A DNA stretch of 24,324 nt from JAAYZM01 sp964510785 (GCA_964510785.1 CAZECM010000047.1:1-24324), one strand, 5' to 3'. Positions 1-7,167 are shown, numbered from the stretch's first letter. A program made the numbers and translations. The notes: generated from the letters alone by a model not told the origin.

Positions 1-738
1 CGCCGGGGGTTCGGCCCCTTCGCGCCCGGGTTCCGGGTCGTCCCGTTCGGCGATGCCGCGGCGCTCGCGGCGGCGATCGACGAGACCACCGTCGCGGTGC
101 TGCTCGAGCCCATCCAGGGCGAGTCCGGTGTGGTCGTGCCGCCGCCCGACTACCTCGCCGCCGTGCGTCAGACGTGCACCGAGGCCGGTGTGCTGTTCGT
201 GCTCGACGAGATCCAGTCCGGGCTCGGGCGCACGGGGACGCTGCTCGCCGCCGAGCTCTGGGGCGTCAAGGCCGACCTCACGCTGCTCGGCAAGGCCCTC
301 GGGGGCGGGATCCTGCCGGTGTCCGCCGTCGTCGGCGACTCGAAGGTGCTGCGGCTGCTGACGCCCGGGCGGCACGGCTCGACGTTCGGGGGCAACCCGC
401 TCGCGTGCGCCGTGGGGCTCGCCGTCGTGGACCTGTTGCGACGCGGGGCGTTCGTGGAGCACTCGCGCGTGCTCGGTGCGCACCTGCACGCGCGGCTCGC
501 CGAGCTCGTGGACACCGGGCTGCTCAAGGAGTCGCGCGGGGTGGGCCTGTGGGCCGGCATCGACGTGGACCCGGGCCGTGGCACCGGGCGCGAGGTGTGC
601 GAGGCGCTCATGGCCCGCGGCATCCTCGCCAAGGACACGCACGGCCAGACGCTGCGGATCGCCCCGCCGCTCGTGATCCGCGAGGCCGAGCTCGACCGGG
701 CGCTCGACGAGCTCACCGCCGTCCTCCGCGCGCGCTGA
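1..738 (+). CDS. rocD: Ornithine aminotransferase (class III, PLP-dependent), 5'-truncated by window edge
   Basis: The reading frame is open from base 1, so the N-terminus lies outside the window; 245 codons plus stop are present. Family role: transfer of the delta-amino group of ornithine to 2-oxoglutarate, giving glutamate semialdehyde, in cytosolic arginine/ornithine catabolism. Seen in the sequence: the LLEPIQGESGVVVP block, the cofactor-binding aspartate in LDEIQSGLGRTG, the Schiff-base lysine in LLGKALGGGILPVSAVVG (Lys codon at 292-294), and the HGSTFGGNPLAC motif followed by a normal class III C-terminal domain. The GGGILPVSAV context resembles ornithine aminotransferase more than acetylornithine aminotransferase (ArgD) or GABA transaminase, but the separation rests on motif impression. 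The Lrp/AsnC regulator downstream on the same strand fits an amino-acid-responsive locus. No frameshift is visible in the part present. Confidence 0.85.
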   Translation, partial: RRGFGPFAPGFRVVPFGDAAALAAAIDETTVAVLLEPIQGESGVVVPPPDYLAAVRQTCTEAGVLFVLDEIQSGLGRTGTLLAAELWGVKADLTLLGKALGGGILPVSAVVGDSKVLRLLTPGRHGSTFGGNPLACAVGLAVVDLLRRGAFVEHSRVLGAHLHARLAELVDTGLLKESRGVGLWAGIDVDPGRGTGREVCEALMARGILAKDTHGQTLRIAPPLVIREAELDRALDELTAVLRAR

Positions 739-750
739 GCCCCCCCACCC

Positions 751-960
751 CGCGGGACACCACGCGCCCCAGAGCCCCCTTGCGGGACACCACGCACACC
801 AGAGCCCCCTTGCGGGACGCTACGAGCCCGCCACGTCCCGCAAGAGCACCCACAACCCACAAAGCCCCCTTGCGGGACACCACGCGCCCCAGAGCCCCCT
901 TGCGGGACACCACGCGCCCAAGAGCCACCTTGCGGGACGCTACGAGCCCGCCAGGTCCCG
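751..960. repeat. 30-bp tandem repeat with 120-bp higher-order period
   Basis: Seven contiguous 30-bp units start at 751, 781, 811, 841, 871, 901 and 931. Most begin TGCGGGACAC and end in a run like AGAGCCCCCT. Units 1/5 differ by 1 base, 2/6 by 4 and 3/7 by 1, so an approximately 120-bp block was duplicated (751-870 against 871-990, the copy decaying after 960). Unit 841 is divergent. Units 3 and 7 can form hairpins: CTTGCGGGAC (809-818) pairs with GTCCCGCAAG (835-844), and TGCGGGAC (931-938) with GTCCCGCA (955-962). The array fills the gap between the aminotransferase stop and the regulator and may also serve as its terminator. There are no spacers, so it is not CRISPR. Confidence 0.9.
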
Positions 961-1053
961 CAGAGCAAGCCGTAGCGGCCGGGTCTCGCTCGAGGGCTGG
1001 CCTCGGGGGCGCGCTGCCCGCGGGGCGCCGTCGTCGTGCGCCATGATGGGGGC

Positions 1054-1533
1054 GTGAACTCCCGCTCGCCGCGCGGCCTCGACCCGATCGACGAGGCGAT
1101 CGTGCGCGAGCTGGCCCTCGACGCCCGCCGCTCGTACGCGGACATCGGCGCGCGCGTGTCACTGTCCGCCCCCGCGGTGAAGCGGCGCGTGGACCGGCTG
1201 CGGGACTCCGGGGTCATCCACGCGTTCACGGTCGAGCTCGACCACGCCGCGCTCGGATGGGAGACCGAGGCCTACGTCGAGGTGTTCTGCGCGGGCTCCA
1301 CGAGCCCGGAGACGATGCGCGTGGCCGTCGAGCCGTACCCCGAGGTCGTCTCCGCGAGCACCGTCACGGGCGAGGTGGACCTGCTGCTGCACGTGCGCGC
1401 GCGGGACATGCGACACCTCGAGCGCGTGGTCGAGCGGCTCAACGCCGAGCCGTTCGTGGTGCGCACCAGGTCCACGGTGGTGCTCTCCGCCCTGGTCCGC
1501 CGCGCGAGCGCCGTCGGCACCCCCGACGCCTGA
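1054..1533 (+). CDS. Lrp/AsnC family transcriptional regulator
   Basis: A cytosolic, amino-acid-responsive DNA-binding regulator of 159 residues from the chosen start, normal for the family. The N-terminal AsnC-type helix-turn-helix is seen in LDPIDEAIVRELALDARRSY, ADIGARVSLSAPAVKRRVDR and the LRDSGVIHAFTVELD hinge. The C-terminal alpha/beta ligand-binding domain (RAM/AsnC_trans_reg) has VVSASTVTGEVDLLLHVRARD, where the G-x-x-D core of the effector-binding loop is present. I prefer GTG 1054 to GTG 1036: the domain begins just after it, and a -10-like CATGAT (1042-1047) lies exactly 6 nt upstream, as in leaderless actinobacterial genes. It lies downstream of the ornithine aminotransferase, on the same strand, and may control arginine/ornithine catabolism; that target is inference. 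The repeat array separates it from the aminotransferase. Confidence 0.88.
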   Translation: MNSRSPRGLDPIDEAIVRELALDARRSYADIGARVSLSAPAVKRRVDRLRDSGVIHAFTVELDHAALGWETEAYVEVFCAGSTSPETMRVAVEPYPEVVSASTVTGEVDLLLHVRARDMRHLERVVERLNAEPFVVRTRSTVVLSALVRRASAVGTPDA

Positions 1534-1607
1534 CCGGCCGCCCCGTCCCACCTCGCCCACCGGCCCTCGGCAGTACCGCACCCCCCGTTCGCCGAGAGGA
1601 AAACGCA

Positions 1608-1636
1608 TTGCGTCGACCCGTGAGTGGCCTCACCCT
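1608..1636 (+). promoter_or_regulatory. Predicted promoter of the ABC exporter operon, leaderless
   Basis: TTGCGT (1608-1613) and CACCCT (1631-1636) are separated by 17 nt, and the ATG at 1643 follows the -10-like box by 6 nt. No strong Shine-Dalgarno is seen in the gap. This fits a sigma-70-type leaderless promoter; it is a pattern match only. Confidence 0.45.
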
Positions 1637-1642
1637 GGACGG

Positions 1643-2644
1643 ATGACAGACGCGAACCATGCGGTCGAGGCGTACGGGCTCGTCAAGCACTTCAAGGACA
1701 CGAAGGCCGTCGACGGCGTGGACCTCACGGTCCCCACGGGCACGGTGCTGGGACTCCTCGGCCCGAACGGCGCGGGCAAGACCACCACGGTCCGCATGCT
1801 CGCGACCCTGCTGCGGCCCGACGCCGGCACCGCTCGCGTGATGGGCCACGACGTCGTCACGGAGGCCGACGCCGTCCGCTCGATCGTGGGGCTGACCGGC
1901 CAGTTCGCCTCCGTCGACGAGGACCTCACGGGCGCGGAGAACCTGCGGCTCATCGCGCGCCTCTACGGCTTCTCGTGGCCGCAGGCCCGCGCGCGCACCG
2001 ACGAGCTGCTCTCCGCATTCGAGCTCTCCGAGGCGGCGAGCCGCCAGGTCAAGACGTACTCCGGGGGCATGCGGCGGCGCATCGACCTCGCCGCGTCGAT
2101 GGTGATCTCCCCGCGCGTGCTGTTCCTCGACGAACCCACCACGGGCCTCGACCCGCGCAGCCGCGGCCAGGTGTGGGAGATCGTGCGGCTCCTCGTGGCC
2201 GACGGCGCGACCGTGCTGCTCACCACCCAGTACCTCGACGAGGCCGACCAGCTCGCCCACCGCATCTGCGTCATCGACCACGGCAAGGTCATCGCTCAGG
2301 GCACACCGGGCGAGCTCAAGGCCTCCGTGGGCACCGGGGCACTCTCCCTGCGCGTCGTGGACCCGGCCGACCGCGCCGCGGCCGCCGACATCGTGGCGCG
2401 CGTCCTCGGCACCCCCGTCGAGCTCTCCGGCGACGTGGCCGCGCTCGCGGCCAGGGTGCCCGACGACGACGACGCACCCCGGCGTGCCGCGTCCCTCCTG
2501 CCCGAGCTGCACGCGGCGGGTCTCAAGGTCGCGGAGTTCTCGCTCGGCCAGCCGAGCCTCGACGAGGTGTTCCTCGCCCTGACCGGGCACCGCACCGAAC
2601 CCGAGACACCCACCGACGAAGACGCCGAGGAGGAGGTCGCATGA
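1643..2644 (+). CDS. ABC exporter ATP-binding protein, DrrA (daunorubicin resistance) family
   Basis: The cytosolic nucleotide-binding subunit of a drug/lipid-type ABC exporter, 333 residues. All motifs are present in order: Walker A GPNGAGKT (about residues 40-47), Q-loop LTGQFASVDEDLTG, signature YSGGM (139-143), Walker B VLFLDEP (159-165) with TTGLD, and the switch region LLTTQYLDEAD, where Gln replaces the usual His as is typical of DrrA proteins. A C-terminal extension of about 90 residues, ending FSLGQPSLDEVFLALTGH, is the DUF4162-like domain of this family. The gene overlaps the permease downstream by 4 nt (ATGA at 2641-2644), so the two should be translationally coupled and form one exporter. 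The substrate cannot be read from sequence. No regulator gene is fused or overlapping; the nearest is the upstream Lrp-type gene. Confidence 0.93.
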   Translation: MTDANHAVEAYGLVKHFKDTKAVDGVDLTVPTGTVLGLLGPNGAGKTTTVRMLATLLRPDAGTARVMGHDVVTEADAVRSIVGLTGQFASVDEDLTGAENLRLIARLYGFSWPQARARTDELLSAFELSEAASRQVKTYSGGMRRRIDLAASMVISPRVLFLDEPTTGLDPRSRGQVWEIVRLLVADGATVLLTTQYLDEADQLAHRICVIDHGKVIAQGTPGELKASVGTGALSLRVVDPADRAAAADIVARVLGTPVELSGDVAALAARVPDDDDAPRRAASLLPELHAAGLKVAEFSLGQPSLDEVFLALTGHRTEPETPTDEDAEEEVA

Positions 2645-3495
2645 GCGCCCAGCACCACCCCGTGAGCGACGCCGTCGCCGCCTCGCGCGAGACGAACCCG
2701 CTCGTCCAGGCACTCTCGCTCGACACGCACCCGCGGCGCCCCGGCCCCGTCGCGACGTCGCTCGCGTTCGCGTGGCGCGCCCTGCTCAAGATCAAGCACG
2801 TGCCCGAGCAGCTCTTCGACGTCACGCTCACGCCCATCATCTTCACGCTCATGTTCACGTACCTGTTCGGCGGGGCGCTCGCGGACTCACCGCGCGAATA
2901 CCTGCAGTTCCTGCTGCCGGGCATCCTCGTGCAGACCGTGCTCATCACCACCGTGTACACGGGCTTCACGCTCAACACCGACATCACCAAGGGCGTGTTC
3001 GACCGGTTCCGCTCGCTGCCGATCTGGCGTCCCGCGCCGATCGTCGGCGCGCTGCTGGGCGACTCCGTGCGCTACACGATCGCCTCGGCCATCACGATCG
3101 GGCTCGGGCTCGTCCTCGGCTTCCGGCCGGCCGGCGGGGTGCTCGGCGTGCTCGCCGGCGTCGGGGTCCTCGTGCTCTTCGCGTTCGCGCTGAGCTGGGC
3201 GTTCACGATCCTCGGCCTCGTCATGCGCACGCCCAACGCCGTGATGGGCACGTCGATGATGATCCTGTTCCCGCTGACGTTCGCGAGCAACGTGTTCGTG
3301 GACCCCAGGACCATGCCGTCGTGGCTCCAGGCGTGGGTGGAGGTCAACCCGGTGTCCCACCTCGTCACGGCCGTGCGCGGGCTCATGGCGGGCACCGTGA
3401 CGCCGTCGCAGATCCTGTGGGTCTTCGTGGCCGCGGCAGCCCTCACGGCCGTCCTGGCGCCCATCACGATGGCGATCTACCGCCGCCGCAACTAG
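2641..3495 (+). CDS. ABC-2 type permease, DrrB family
   Basis: The membrane subunit paired with the preceding ATPase, 284 residues. Its ATG overlaps the ATPase stop by 4 nt. A hydrophilic N-terminal tail of about 55 residues is followed by roughly six hydrophobic segments: TLTPIIFTLMFTYLFGGAL, FLLPGILVQTVLITTVYTGF, IASAITIGLGLVLGF, LAGVGVLVLFAFALSWAFTI, a segment with MILFPLTFASNVFV, and a final one near ILWVFVAAAALTAVLAP. The cytosolic coupling-helix region DITKGVFDRFRSLPIWRPAP and the late VNPVSHLVTAVRGLM motif are hallmarks of ABC-2 DrrB/NodJ permeases. The stop lies only 2 bp from the stop of the convergent stress-protein gene, with no room for a dedicated terminator. Confidence 0.92.
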   Translation: MSAQHHPVSDAVAASRETNPLVQALSLDTHPRRPGPVATSLAFAWRALLKIKHVPEQLFDVTLTPIIFTLMFTYLFGGALADSPREYLQFLLPGILVQTVLITTVYTGFTLNTDITKGVFDRFRSLPIWRPAPIVGALLGDSVRYTIASAITIGLGLVLGFRPAGGVLGVLAGVGVLVLFAFALSWAFTILGLVMRTPNAVMGTSMMILFPLTFASNVFVDPRTMPSWLQAWVEVNPVSHLVTAVRGLMAGTVTPSQILWVFVAAAALTAVLAPITMAIYRRRN

Positions 3496-3497
3496 CC

Positions 3498-4466
3498 CTA
3501 GGAGAAGTCGACGCCACGGATGGACGGGCCGGCGTCAGCACCGGCGCGCACGACCATCACGGGGCACGCCGAGTGGTGCAGCACCGCCTGGCTCGTCGAG
3601 CCGAGCAGCAGCCCCCGGAACCCGCCGCGCCCGCGCGAGCCGACCACCACGAGGTCCGTGGCCGTCGAGAACTCCGTGAGCAGCTCGGCCCCCGTGCCGT
3701 CGAGGGCGTGGCGTCGCACGTCCACGCCGGGGTAGTCCGCGATCGCACGGTTGACGACGACGTCGAGCCCCTCGGCGACGTCCGCGAGCACCTGCTCGTG
3801 ATCGATCGCGGCGGGCAGCCACGCGAGCACGCCCGCCCCGGCCGCGACGGGGATGGCCGCGACGGCCGTCAGGACCGCGCCCCACGCCTGCGCCTCTTCC
3901 ATGGCCCGGCGCAACGCGCACTCGGCCGCGGGAGAGCCGTCGACGCCCACGACGATCCGCTTGACGGGCTTGGGCGGCGCGAACCCCTCCTCGCCGTCTG
4001 CACGCTCCCGCAGCGGGACCACCACCGTGGGGCAGTGCCCGTGGGCCGGCAGCGCGCTCGAGACGGTGCCGAGCAAGCGCTCGGCGAACCCGCCCCGCCC
4101 GCGGGTCCCGACCACGGCGAGCCGCACACCGCGCGACATCTCCACCAGGACGCTCGTGGCGTCCCCGGTCGCGACGCACGCGGAGACTTCGAGCCCGAGC
4201 CCATCGACGCGTTGCTGCGCCTCGGCGACCACCACGCGCGCGCCCTCACGGATCGAGGAGTCGTCGAGCGCCGCGTATCCGCCGTCGAGCGACGCGGCCG
4301 CGAAGGAGGGCAGCGCGTACGCGCACACGATCTGGAGCGCCCACCCTCGCGTCTTCGCCTCGGCCGCCGCCCAGTCGAGCGCGTGCAGCGAGGCGTCCGA
4401 GCCGTCGATGCCGACGAGCACGGTGTCTGTCCGTTCGACCTCAGGGTCGTGCTGCGAGTTCCCCAC
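3498..4466 (-). CDS. Tandem-domain universal stress protein (UspA family)
   Basis: A cytosolic nucleotide-binding stress protein of 322 residues with two Usp domains, the usual actinobacterial two-domain form. Domain 1 begins TVLVGIDGSDASLHALDWA and ends with VVGTRGRGGFAERLLGTVSS; domain 2 begins RIVVGVDGSPAAECALRRA and ends with VVGSRGRGGFRGLLLGSTSQ. Both carry the G-2X-G-9X-G-(S/T) ATP-binding signature, so both are of the ATP-binding class. I chose GTG at 4466 rather than the upstream in-frame ATG at 4514 because CACACT (4478-4473) sits 6 nt upstream as a leaderless -10-like box and homology starts soon after. The family is often induced by hypoxia, stasis or redox stress; the trigger here is unknown. 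A direct repeat upstream (4513-4550) may be the operator. Its 3' end is 2 bp from the convergent permease gene. Confidence 0.92.
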   Translation of the reverse strand: MGNSQHDPEVERTDTVLVGIDGSDASLHALDWAAAEAKTRGWALQIVCAYALPSFAAASLDGGYAALDDSSIREGARVVVAEAQQRVDGLGLEVSACVATGDATSVLVEMSRGVRLAVVGTRGRGGFAERLLGTVSSALPAHGHCPTVVVPLRERADGEEGFAPPKPVKRIVVGVDGSPAAECALRRAMEEAQAWGAVLTAVAAIPVAAGAGVLAWLPAAIDHEQVLADVAEGLDVVVNRAIADYPGVDVRRHALDGTGAELLTEFSTATDLVVVGSRGRGGFRGLLLGSTSQAVLHHSACPVMVVRAGADAGPSIRGVDFS

Positions 4467-4512
4467 GCCTCCAGTGTGCCCCGAAATCGACGATCCCGCT
4501 GCCCCTCTGCGC

Positions 4513-4550
4513 ACAACTCTTTACCTTCACTAGACAATCCTTTACATCAC
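4513..4550 (-). promoter_or_regulatory. Imperfect direct repeat upstream of the stress protein, possible regulator-binding site
   Basis: On the + strand ACAACTCTTTACCTTCAC (4513-4530) and ACAATCCTTTACATCAC (4534-4550) are near copies. The shared TTTAC cores lie 21 bp apart (4520 and 4541), two helical turns. The segment is strikingly AT-rich for its surroundings and sits 47-84 bp upstream of the chosen GTG. Same-face direct repeats are typical of response-regulator or BldC-type binding, but no specific regulator is recognised. Confidence 0.5.
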
Positions 4551-4568
4551 CAAGTCCGGCGGGGAGGA

Positions 4569-4611
4569 AGGTGGAGCACTAGTTCCCTCTCAGGGCACAA
4601 ACGCTCCACCT
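4569..4611 (-). terminator. Inverted repeat downstream of HNH gene, possible terminator
   Basis: AGGTGGAGC (4569-4577) and GCTCCACCT (4603-4611) are perfect 9-bp arms around a 25-nt loop. It lies about 70 bp past the HNH stop on the minus strand. The long loop and the absence of a U-tract make a terminator only plausible. Confidence 0.35.
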
Positions 4612-4624
4612 CGAGGCACGCCTC

Positions 4625-4657
4625 CGAGGTGAGGCGGGCCTCGAGGTGAGGCGGGCC
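4625..4657. repeat. 16-bp direct repeat, 17-bp period
   Basis: CGAGGTGAGGCGGGCC occurs at 4625-4640 and again, identically, at 4642-4657, separated by one base. It lies between the HNH stop and the inverted repeat. Probably a slippage duplication. Confidence 0.8.
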
Positions 4658-4679
4658 GACGACGGCGCCCCGCGGCACC

Positions 4680-5189
4680 TCAGGCGACGAGGTACGCCTC
4701 CCACGCGGGCTCCGGAGGCCCGGCGGCGAGCAGCGCGAGGCTGCCCCGGGGCGGCAACGGCGTGAACCGGAGGTCCCAGCCGAGGTCGACCAGGAGGTGG
4801 TCCGCCTTGCGGTGGTTGCAGCGCGCGCACGCGGCGACGACGTTGGTCCACTCGTGGCGACCGCCCCGCGAGCGTGGCAGGACGTGGTCCACGGTGTCCG
4901 CGGCACCCTCGCAGTAGGCGCACCGGTGGGCGTCGCGCTGCAGCACGGTGCGCCGCGTGGGTGGCACGGGCCGACGTCGGGGCACCGCGACGTAGCGCGC
5001 GAGGCACAGCACGAGCGGGACGGGCACGCTCAGCGACGGGGAGCGGAGCATGCGGCCGTCGGTCTCGACGACGATCGCCTTGCCCGTGGTGACGAGGACG
5101 ACGGCGCGGTGCATCGTGACGACGCACAACGGCTCGCCGCTCGCGTTGAGGACCAGCGACCTGCGTGGCGGCGCAGCGGGCATCAGCAT
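4680..5189 (-). CDS. HNH endonuclease (McrA-like zinc-finger HNH)
   Basis: A 169-residue protein with a C-terminal HNH nuclease domain. Seen: zinc ligands C90-x2-C93 and C121-x2-C124, catalytic D101-H102 in VDHVLPRSRGG, N116 in WTNVV, and CNHRKAD closing the beta-beta-alpha-metal fold. The N-terminal about 80 residues (SLVLNASGEPLCVVTMHRAV onward) match the common actinobacterial stand-alone HNH proteins, whose biological role is not settled. The start at 5189 is chosen because GGAGG lies 6 nt upstream; an in-frame ATG follows two codons later at 5183, and a longer frame reaches 5288 without a comparable ribosome site. No methylase or other restriction partner lies nearby, so a classical restriction system is not supported; a housekeeping or DNA-repair-like role is a guess. 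Confidence 0.9.
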   Translation of the reverse strand: MLMPAAPPRRSLVLNASGEPLCVVTMHRAVVLVTTGKAIVVETDGRMLRSPSLSVPVPLVLCLARYVAVPRRRPVPPTRRTVLQRDAHRCAYCEGAADTVDHVLPRSRGGRHEWTNVVAACARCNHRKADHLLVDLGWDLRFTPLPPRGSLALLAAGPPEPAWEAYLVA

Positions 5190-5300
5190 GGAGCGCCTCC
5201 TCGGCGTCCGGCCGGCGCGGGTGGCATCCCGCCCGGTCCCGTCTCGTACGAGCGACACCAGGTTACGCGCGCAGCCCCGGAAATCCATGCATATTCATGA

Positions 5301-5336
5301 CGAAGGCCCCGCAGCGCGTGGCATGCGGGGCCTTCG
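5301..5336 (-). terminator. Rho-independent-type terminator of the NlpC/P60 gene
   Basis: Perfect 13-bp stem (5301-5313 with 5324-5336), loop GCGCGTGGCA, 17 bp past the stop codon on the minus strand. The U-tract is weak, as is common in high-GC actinobacteria. Confidence 0.85.
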
Positions 5337-5353
5337 GCGAAGCTGGTGCTGGT

Positions 5354-6133
5354 TCAGCCGGTCACACGGATGAACACCGGGTTGGACTGCCAGATCGAGC
5401 GGAACTGGATCGTCTTGCCGGGGCGGGGTGCGTCGATCTGCTGGTTGTCGCCCGCGTAGATGCCCACGTGGCCGGGGCTCCAGATGATGTCACCGGGCTT
5501 GGCGTCCTTGCGGCTCACGACGGTGCCGGCCTTCTTCTGGCCCGACGTCGTGCGCGGCAGGGAGATGCCGAGCTTGCCGAACACGTACTGCGTGAAGCCC
5601 GAGCAGTCGAAGCCCTTCGGGGAGCTGCCGCCCGAGCGGTACGGCACACCCACGTAGCGGGCTGCGATCTCGAGGACGGCGTTGCCCTCGACGGCCTGGG
5701 GGATCTTGCCGCCGTCCTTGGCGGGCTTGTCCGTGCTGGGGGCGCGGTCGGTGTCGCGCGACGTCGGCGGGGGCGTCCGCACGACGGGAGCCTCGGGCTC
5801 CGCCTCCTTGACGAGCTTGACCTTCGGGATGTCGAAGGACCACTCGGTCTCCGCGTCCACCGTCACCTGGGGGGCCGTCGCGAGGGCGCTCAGTGCGCCG
5901 GCTGCGAGGCTCGCGGTGTCGACGGCGGGAAGCGCTGCGACCTCGTTGGGGGCGGCCGCGGTGGCGGGGGCGACCCCGAGCATGCCGACGACGATTCCTG
6001 AGGTGGCTGCCGCGACTCCGGCGCGTCGACCGACCACGGCGATGTTGCCGGTCGCAGCGAGCGCGAAGTCGTCGAGCGGGGTGATCGGTCGACGGGCCGC
6101 GCGGTGACGGCCTCTGGTCGTTACAACGGTCAC
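5354..6133 (-). CDS. Secreted NlpC/P60 peptidoglycan endopeptidase
   Basis: A cell-wall hydrolase of 259 residues cleaving stem-peptide bonds (typically D-Glu to diaminopimelate or similar). A long basic N-region is followed by a hydrophobic stretch (VAAATSGIVVGMLGVAPATAAA, within residues 39-60), consistent with a Sec signal peptide. A Pro/Thr/Lys/Asp-rich linker (about 105-145) precedes the C-terminal NlpC/P60 domain. Catalytic Cys is C177 in KGFDCSGFTQYV and His is H222 in SPGHVGIYAG. The third position, usually His in MIHA-type motifs, is D234 in QQIDAPRPG, an allowed polar substitution. GTG at 6133 is preceded by AGGAGAGG. A c-di-AMP riboswitch fills the leader and a terminator follows, so it is a monocistronic, second-messenger-controlled wall hydrolase. 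No SH3, LysM or other wall-binding domain is seen. Confidence 0.93.
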   Translation of the reverse strand: MTVVTTRGRHRAARRPITPLDDFALAATGNIAVVGRRAGVAAATSGIVVGMLGVAPATAAAPNEVAALPAVDTASLAAGALSALATAPQVTVDAETEWSFDIPKVKLVKEAEPEAPVVRTPPPTSRDTDRAPSTDKPAKDGGKIPQAVEGNAVLEIAARYVGVPYRSGGSSPKGFDCSGFTQYVFGKLGISLPRTTSGQKKAGTVVSRKDAKPGDIIWSPGHVGIYAGDNQQIDAPRPGKTIQFRSIWQSNPVFIRVTG

Positions 6134-6150
6134 TCAGTACCTCTCCTGAA

Positions 6151-6310
6151 CGCCAACGAGGTGAGCTGTCGGGTTCGGGTGGGAGAGCACCCGGCCGCGC
6201 GAGCGCCCCGAGAGGCACTTGCCCGGCTTCACCCCAAGGATCTCCGTGACCGGAAATCCAAAGTGGTTCCCCCGCCCCTGCCGGCGAGTAGTGCGAACCT
6301 CACGCAGCGG
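6151..6310 (-). ncRNA. Cyclic di-AMP riboswitch (ydaO/yuaA leader)
   Basis: Reading the minus strand, the conserved blocks of this class appear in order: GGGGGAACCAC near the 5' half, TTGGGGTGAAGCCGGG in the middle, and CCCGAACCCGACAGCTCACC followed by TCG at the 3' side. The closing P1-like helix can be formed by CGC...GAGG at the 5' end (about 6309-6297) with CCTC...GCG at the 3' end (about 6161-6151). It lies 17 nt upstream of the NlpC/P60 start. In actinobacteria this class precedes wall-hydrolase genes, and c-di-AMP generally turns expression off; the regulatory sense here is by family analogy. The 3' domain lies next to the ribosome site, so translational or short-range control is possible. 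Confidence 0.93.
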
Positions 6311-6368
6311 CAGGGCTAGGCGTCCTGCGCGAGGGCTCTCGGGAGGAGGGTTCCCAGGAGCAAGTGTG

Positions 6369-6398
6369 ACGGTACCCGAACCCGACCGGGATTGTCAC
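6369..6398 (-). promoter_or_regulatory. Predicted promoter of the riboswitch-NlpC/P60 transcript
   Basis: On the minus strand GTGACA (6398-6393) and TACCGT (6374-6369) are 18 nt apart. A start about 7 nt downstream would give a leader of some 230 nt containing the whole riboswitch. Confidence 0.5.
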
Positions 6399-6436
6399 GT
6401 CTTGGTCACGGTCAGTTCACGAGGTGGATACTGTGC

Positions 6437-7126
6437 CTAGAGCGGCGACACGAAGATGTGCCGCGCGATCTCCTCGGGCAGCTCGAGCTCCGTCTCGGCA
6501 CCCTCGGCACCCACCACGAGCTCGCCCGCACCCAGGGTCACCGTGACGCGTGCACCCGGCACCACCCCGGCACCCTCGAGCTCGGCGAGCAGCTCGACAT
6601 CGGTCTGGATCGGCTCGCCGAGGCGGCGCACCACGCCCTGGACCGCGCCGTCGGACAACGTCGTGATGGAGACCACGCCGTCGAGGAACGCCTCGGTCAC
6701 GCGCGGCTCCCCCAGCTCGGAGAGCCCGGGGATCGGGTTGCCGTACGGGGAGTGCTGCGGGTGGTCGAGGAGCTCGACGAGGCGGCGCTCGACGCGGTCG
6801 CTCATGACGTGCTCCCAGCGGCAGGCCTCGTCGTGCACGTAGGGCCAGTCGAGGCCGATCACGTCCGTGAGGAGCCGCTCGGCGAGGCGGTGCTTGCGCA
6901 TGACGCGCGTCGCCTTCGCGAGGCCCTCGCCGGTCAGCTCGAGGTGCCGGTCACCGGCGACGACCACGAGGCCGTCGCGCTCCATGCGCGCCACCGTCTG
7001 CGAGACGGTGGGCCCCGAGTGCCCGAGCCGCTCGGCGATGCGCGCGCGCAACGGCGTGATGCCTTCCTCGGACAGCTCGTAGATCGTCCGTAGGTACATC
7101 TCCGTCGTGTCGATGAGATCGCTCAC
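6437..7126 (-). CDS. Metal-dependent transcriptional repressor, DtxR/IdeR family
   Basis: An iron (or manganese) sensing DNA-binding repressor, 229 residues, cytosolic. N-terminal winged helix: IAERLGHSGPTVSQTVARME. The metal ligands fall on exactly the classical DtxR numbering: M10, H79, E83, H98, C102, E105 and H106 (MRKHRLAERLL, VHDEACRWEHVMSD). The Cys at 102 favours the iron-type IdeR/DtxR group over the MntR group. A C-terminal SH3-like FeoA domain (GVVPGARVTVTLGAGELVVG) is complete. GTG 7126 has GAGGAG 8 nt upstream. The gene is divergent from serC, and a DtxR half-box overlaps its own -10 (7168-7176), suggesting autoregulation. Its stop is followed about 40 bp later by the promoter of the riboswitch gene on the same strand. 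Confidence 0.95.
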   Translation of the reverse strand: MSDLIDTTEMYLRTIYELSEEGITPLRARIAERLGHSGPTVSQTVARMERDGLVVVAGDRHLELTGEGLAKATRVMRKHRLAERLLTDVIGLDWPYVHDEACRWEHVMSDRVERRLVELLDHPQHSPYGNPIPGLSELGEPRVTEAFLDGVVSITTLSDGAVQGVVRRLGEPIQTDVELLAELEGAGVVPGARVTVTLGAGELVVGAEGAETELELPEEIARHIFVSPL

Positions 7127-7167
7127 GTCCGCCGCTCCTCACGTCGTCGCTGCATCGGTCTTCCCCC

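Noticed and set aside
751..960. CRISPR-like array
   Set aside because: The 30-bp units are contiguous with no unique spacers, and no cas gene is nearby; this is a tandem repeat.
4680..5189. HNH gene as part of a restriction or phage-defence system
   Set aside because: No methyltransferase, helicase or other defence partner adjoins it; the neighbours are a stress protein and a wall hydrolase.
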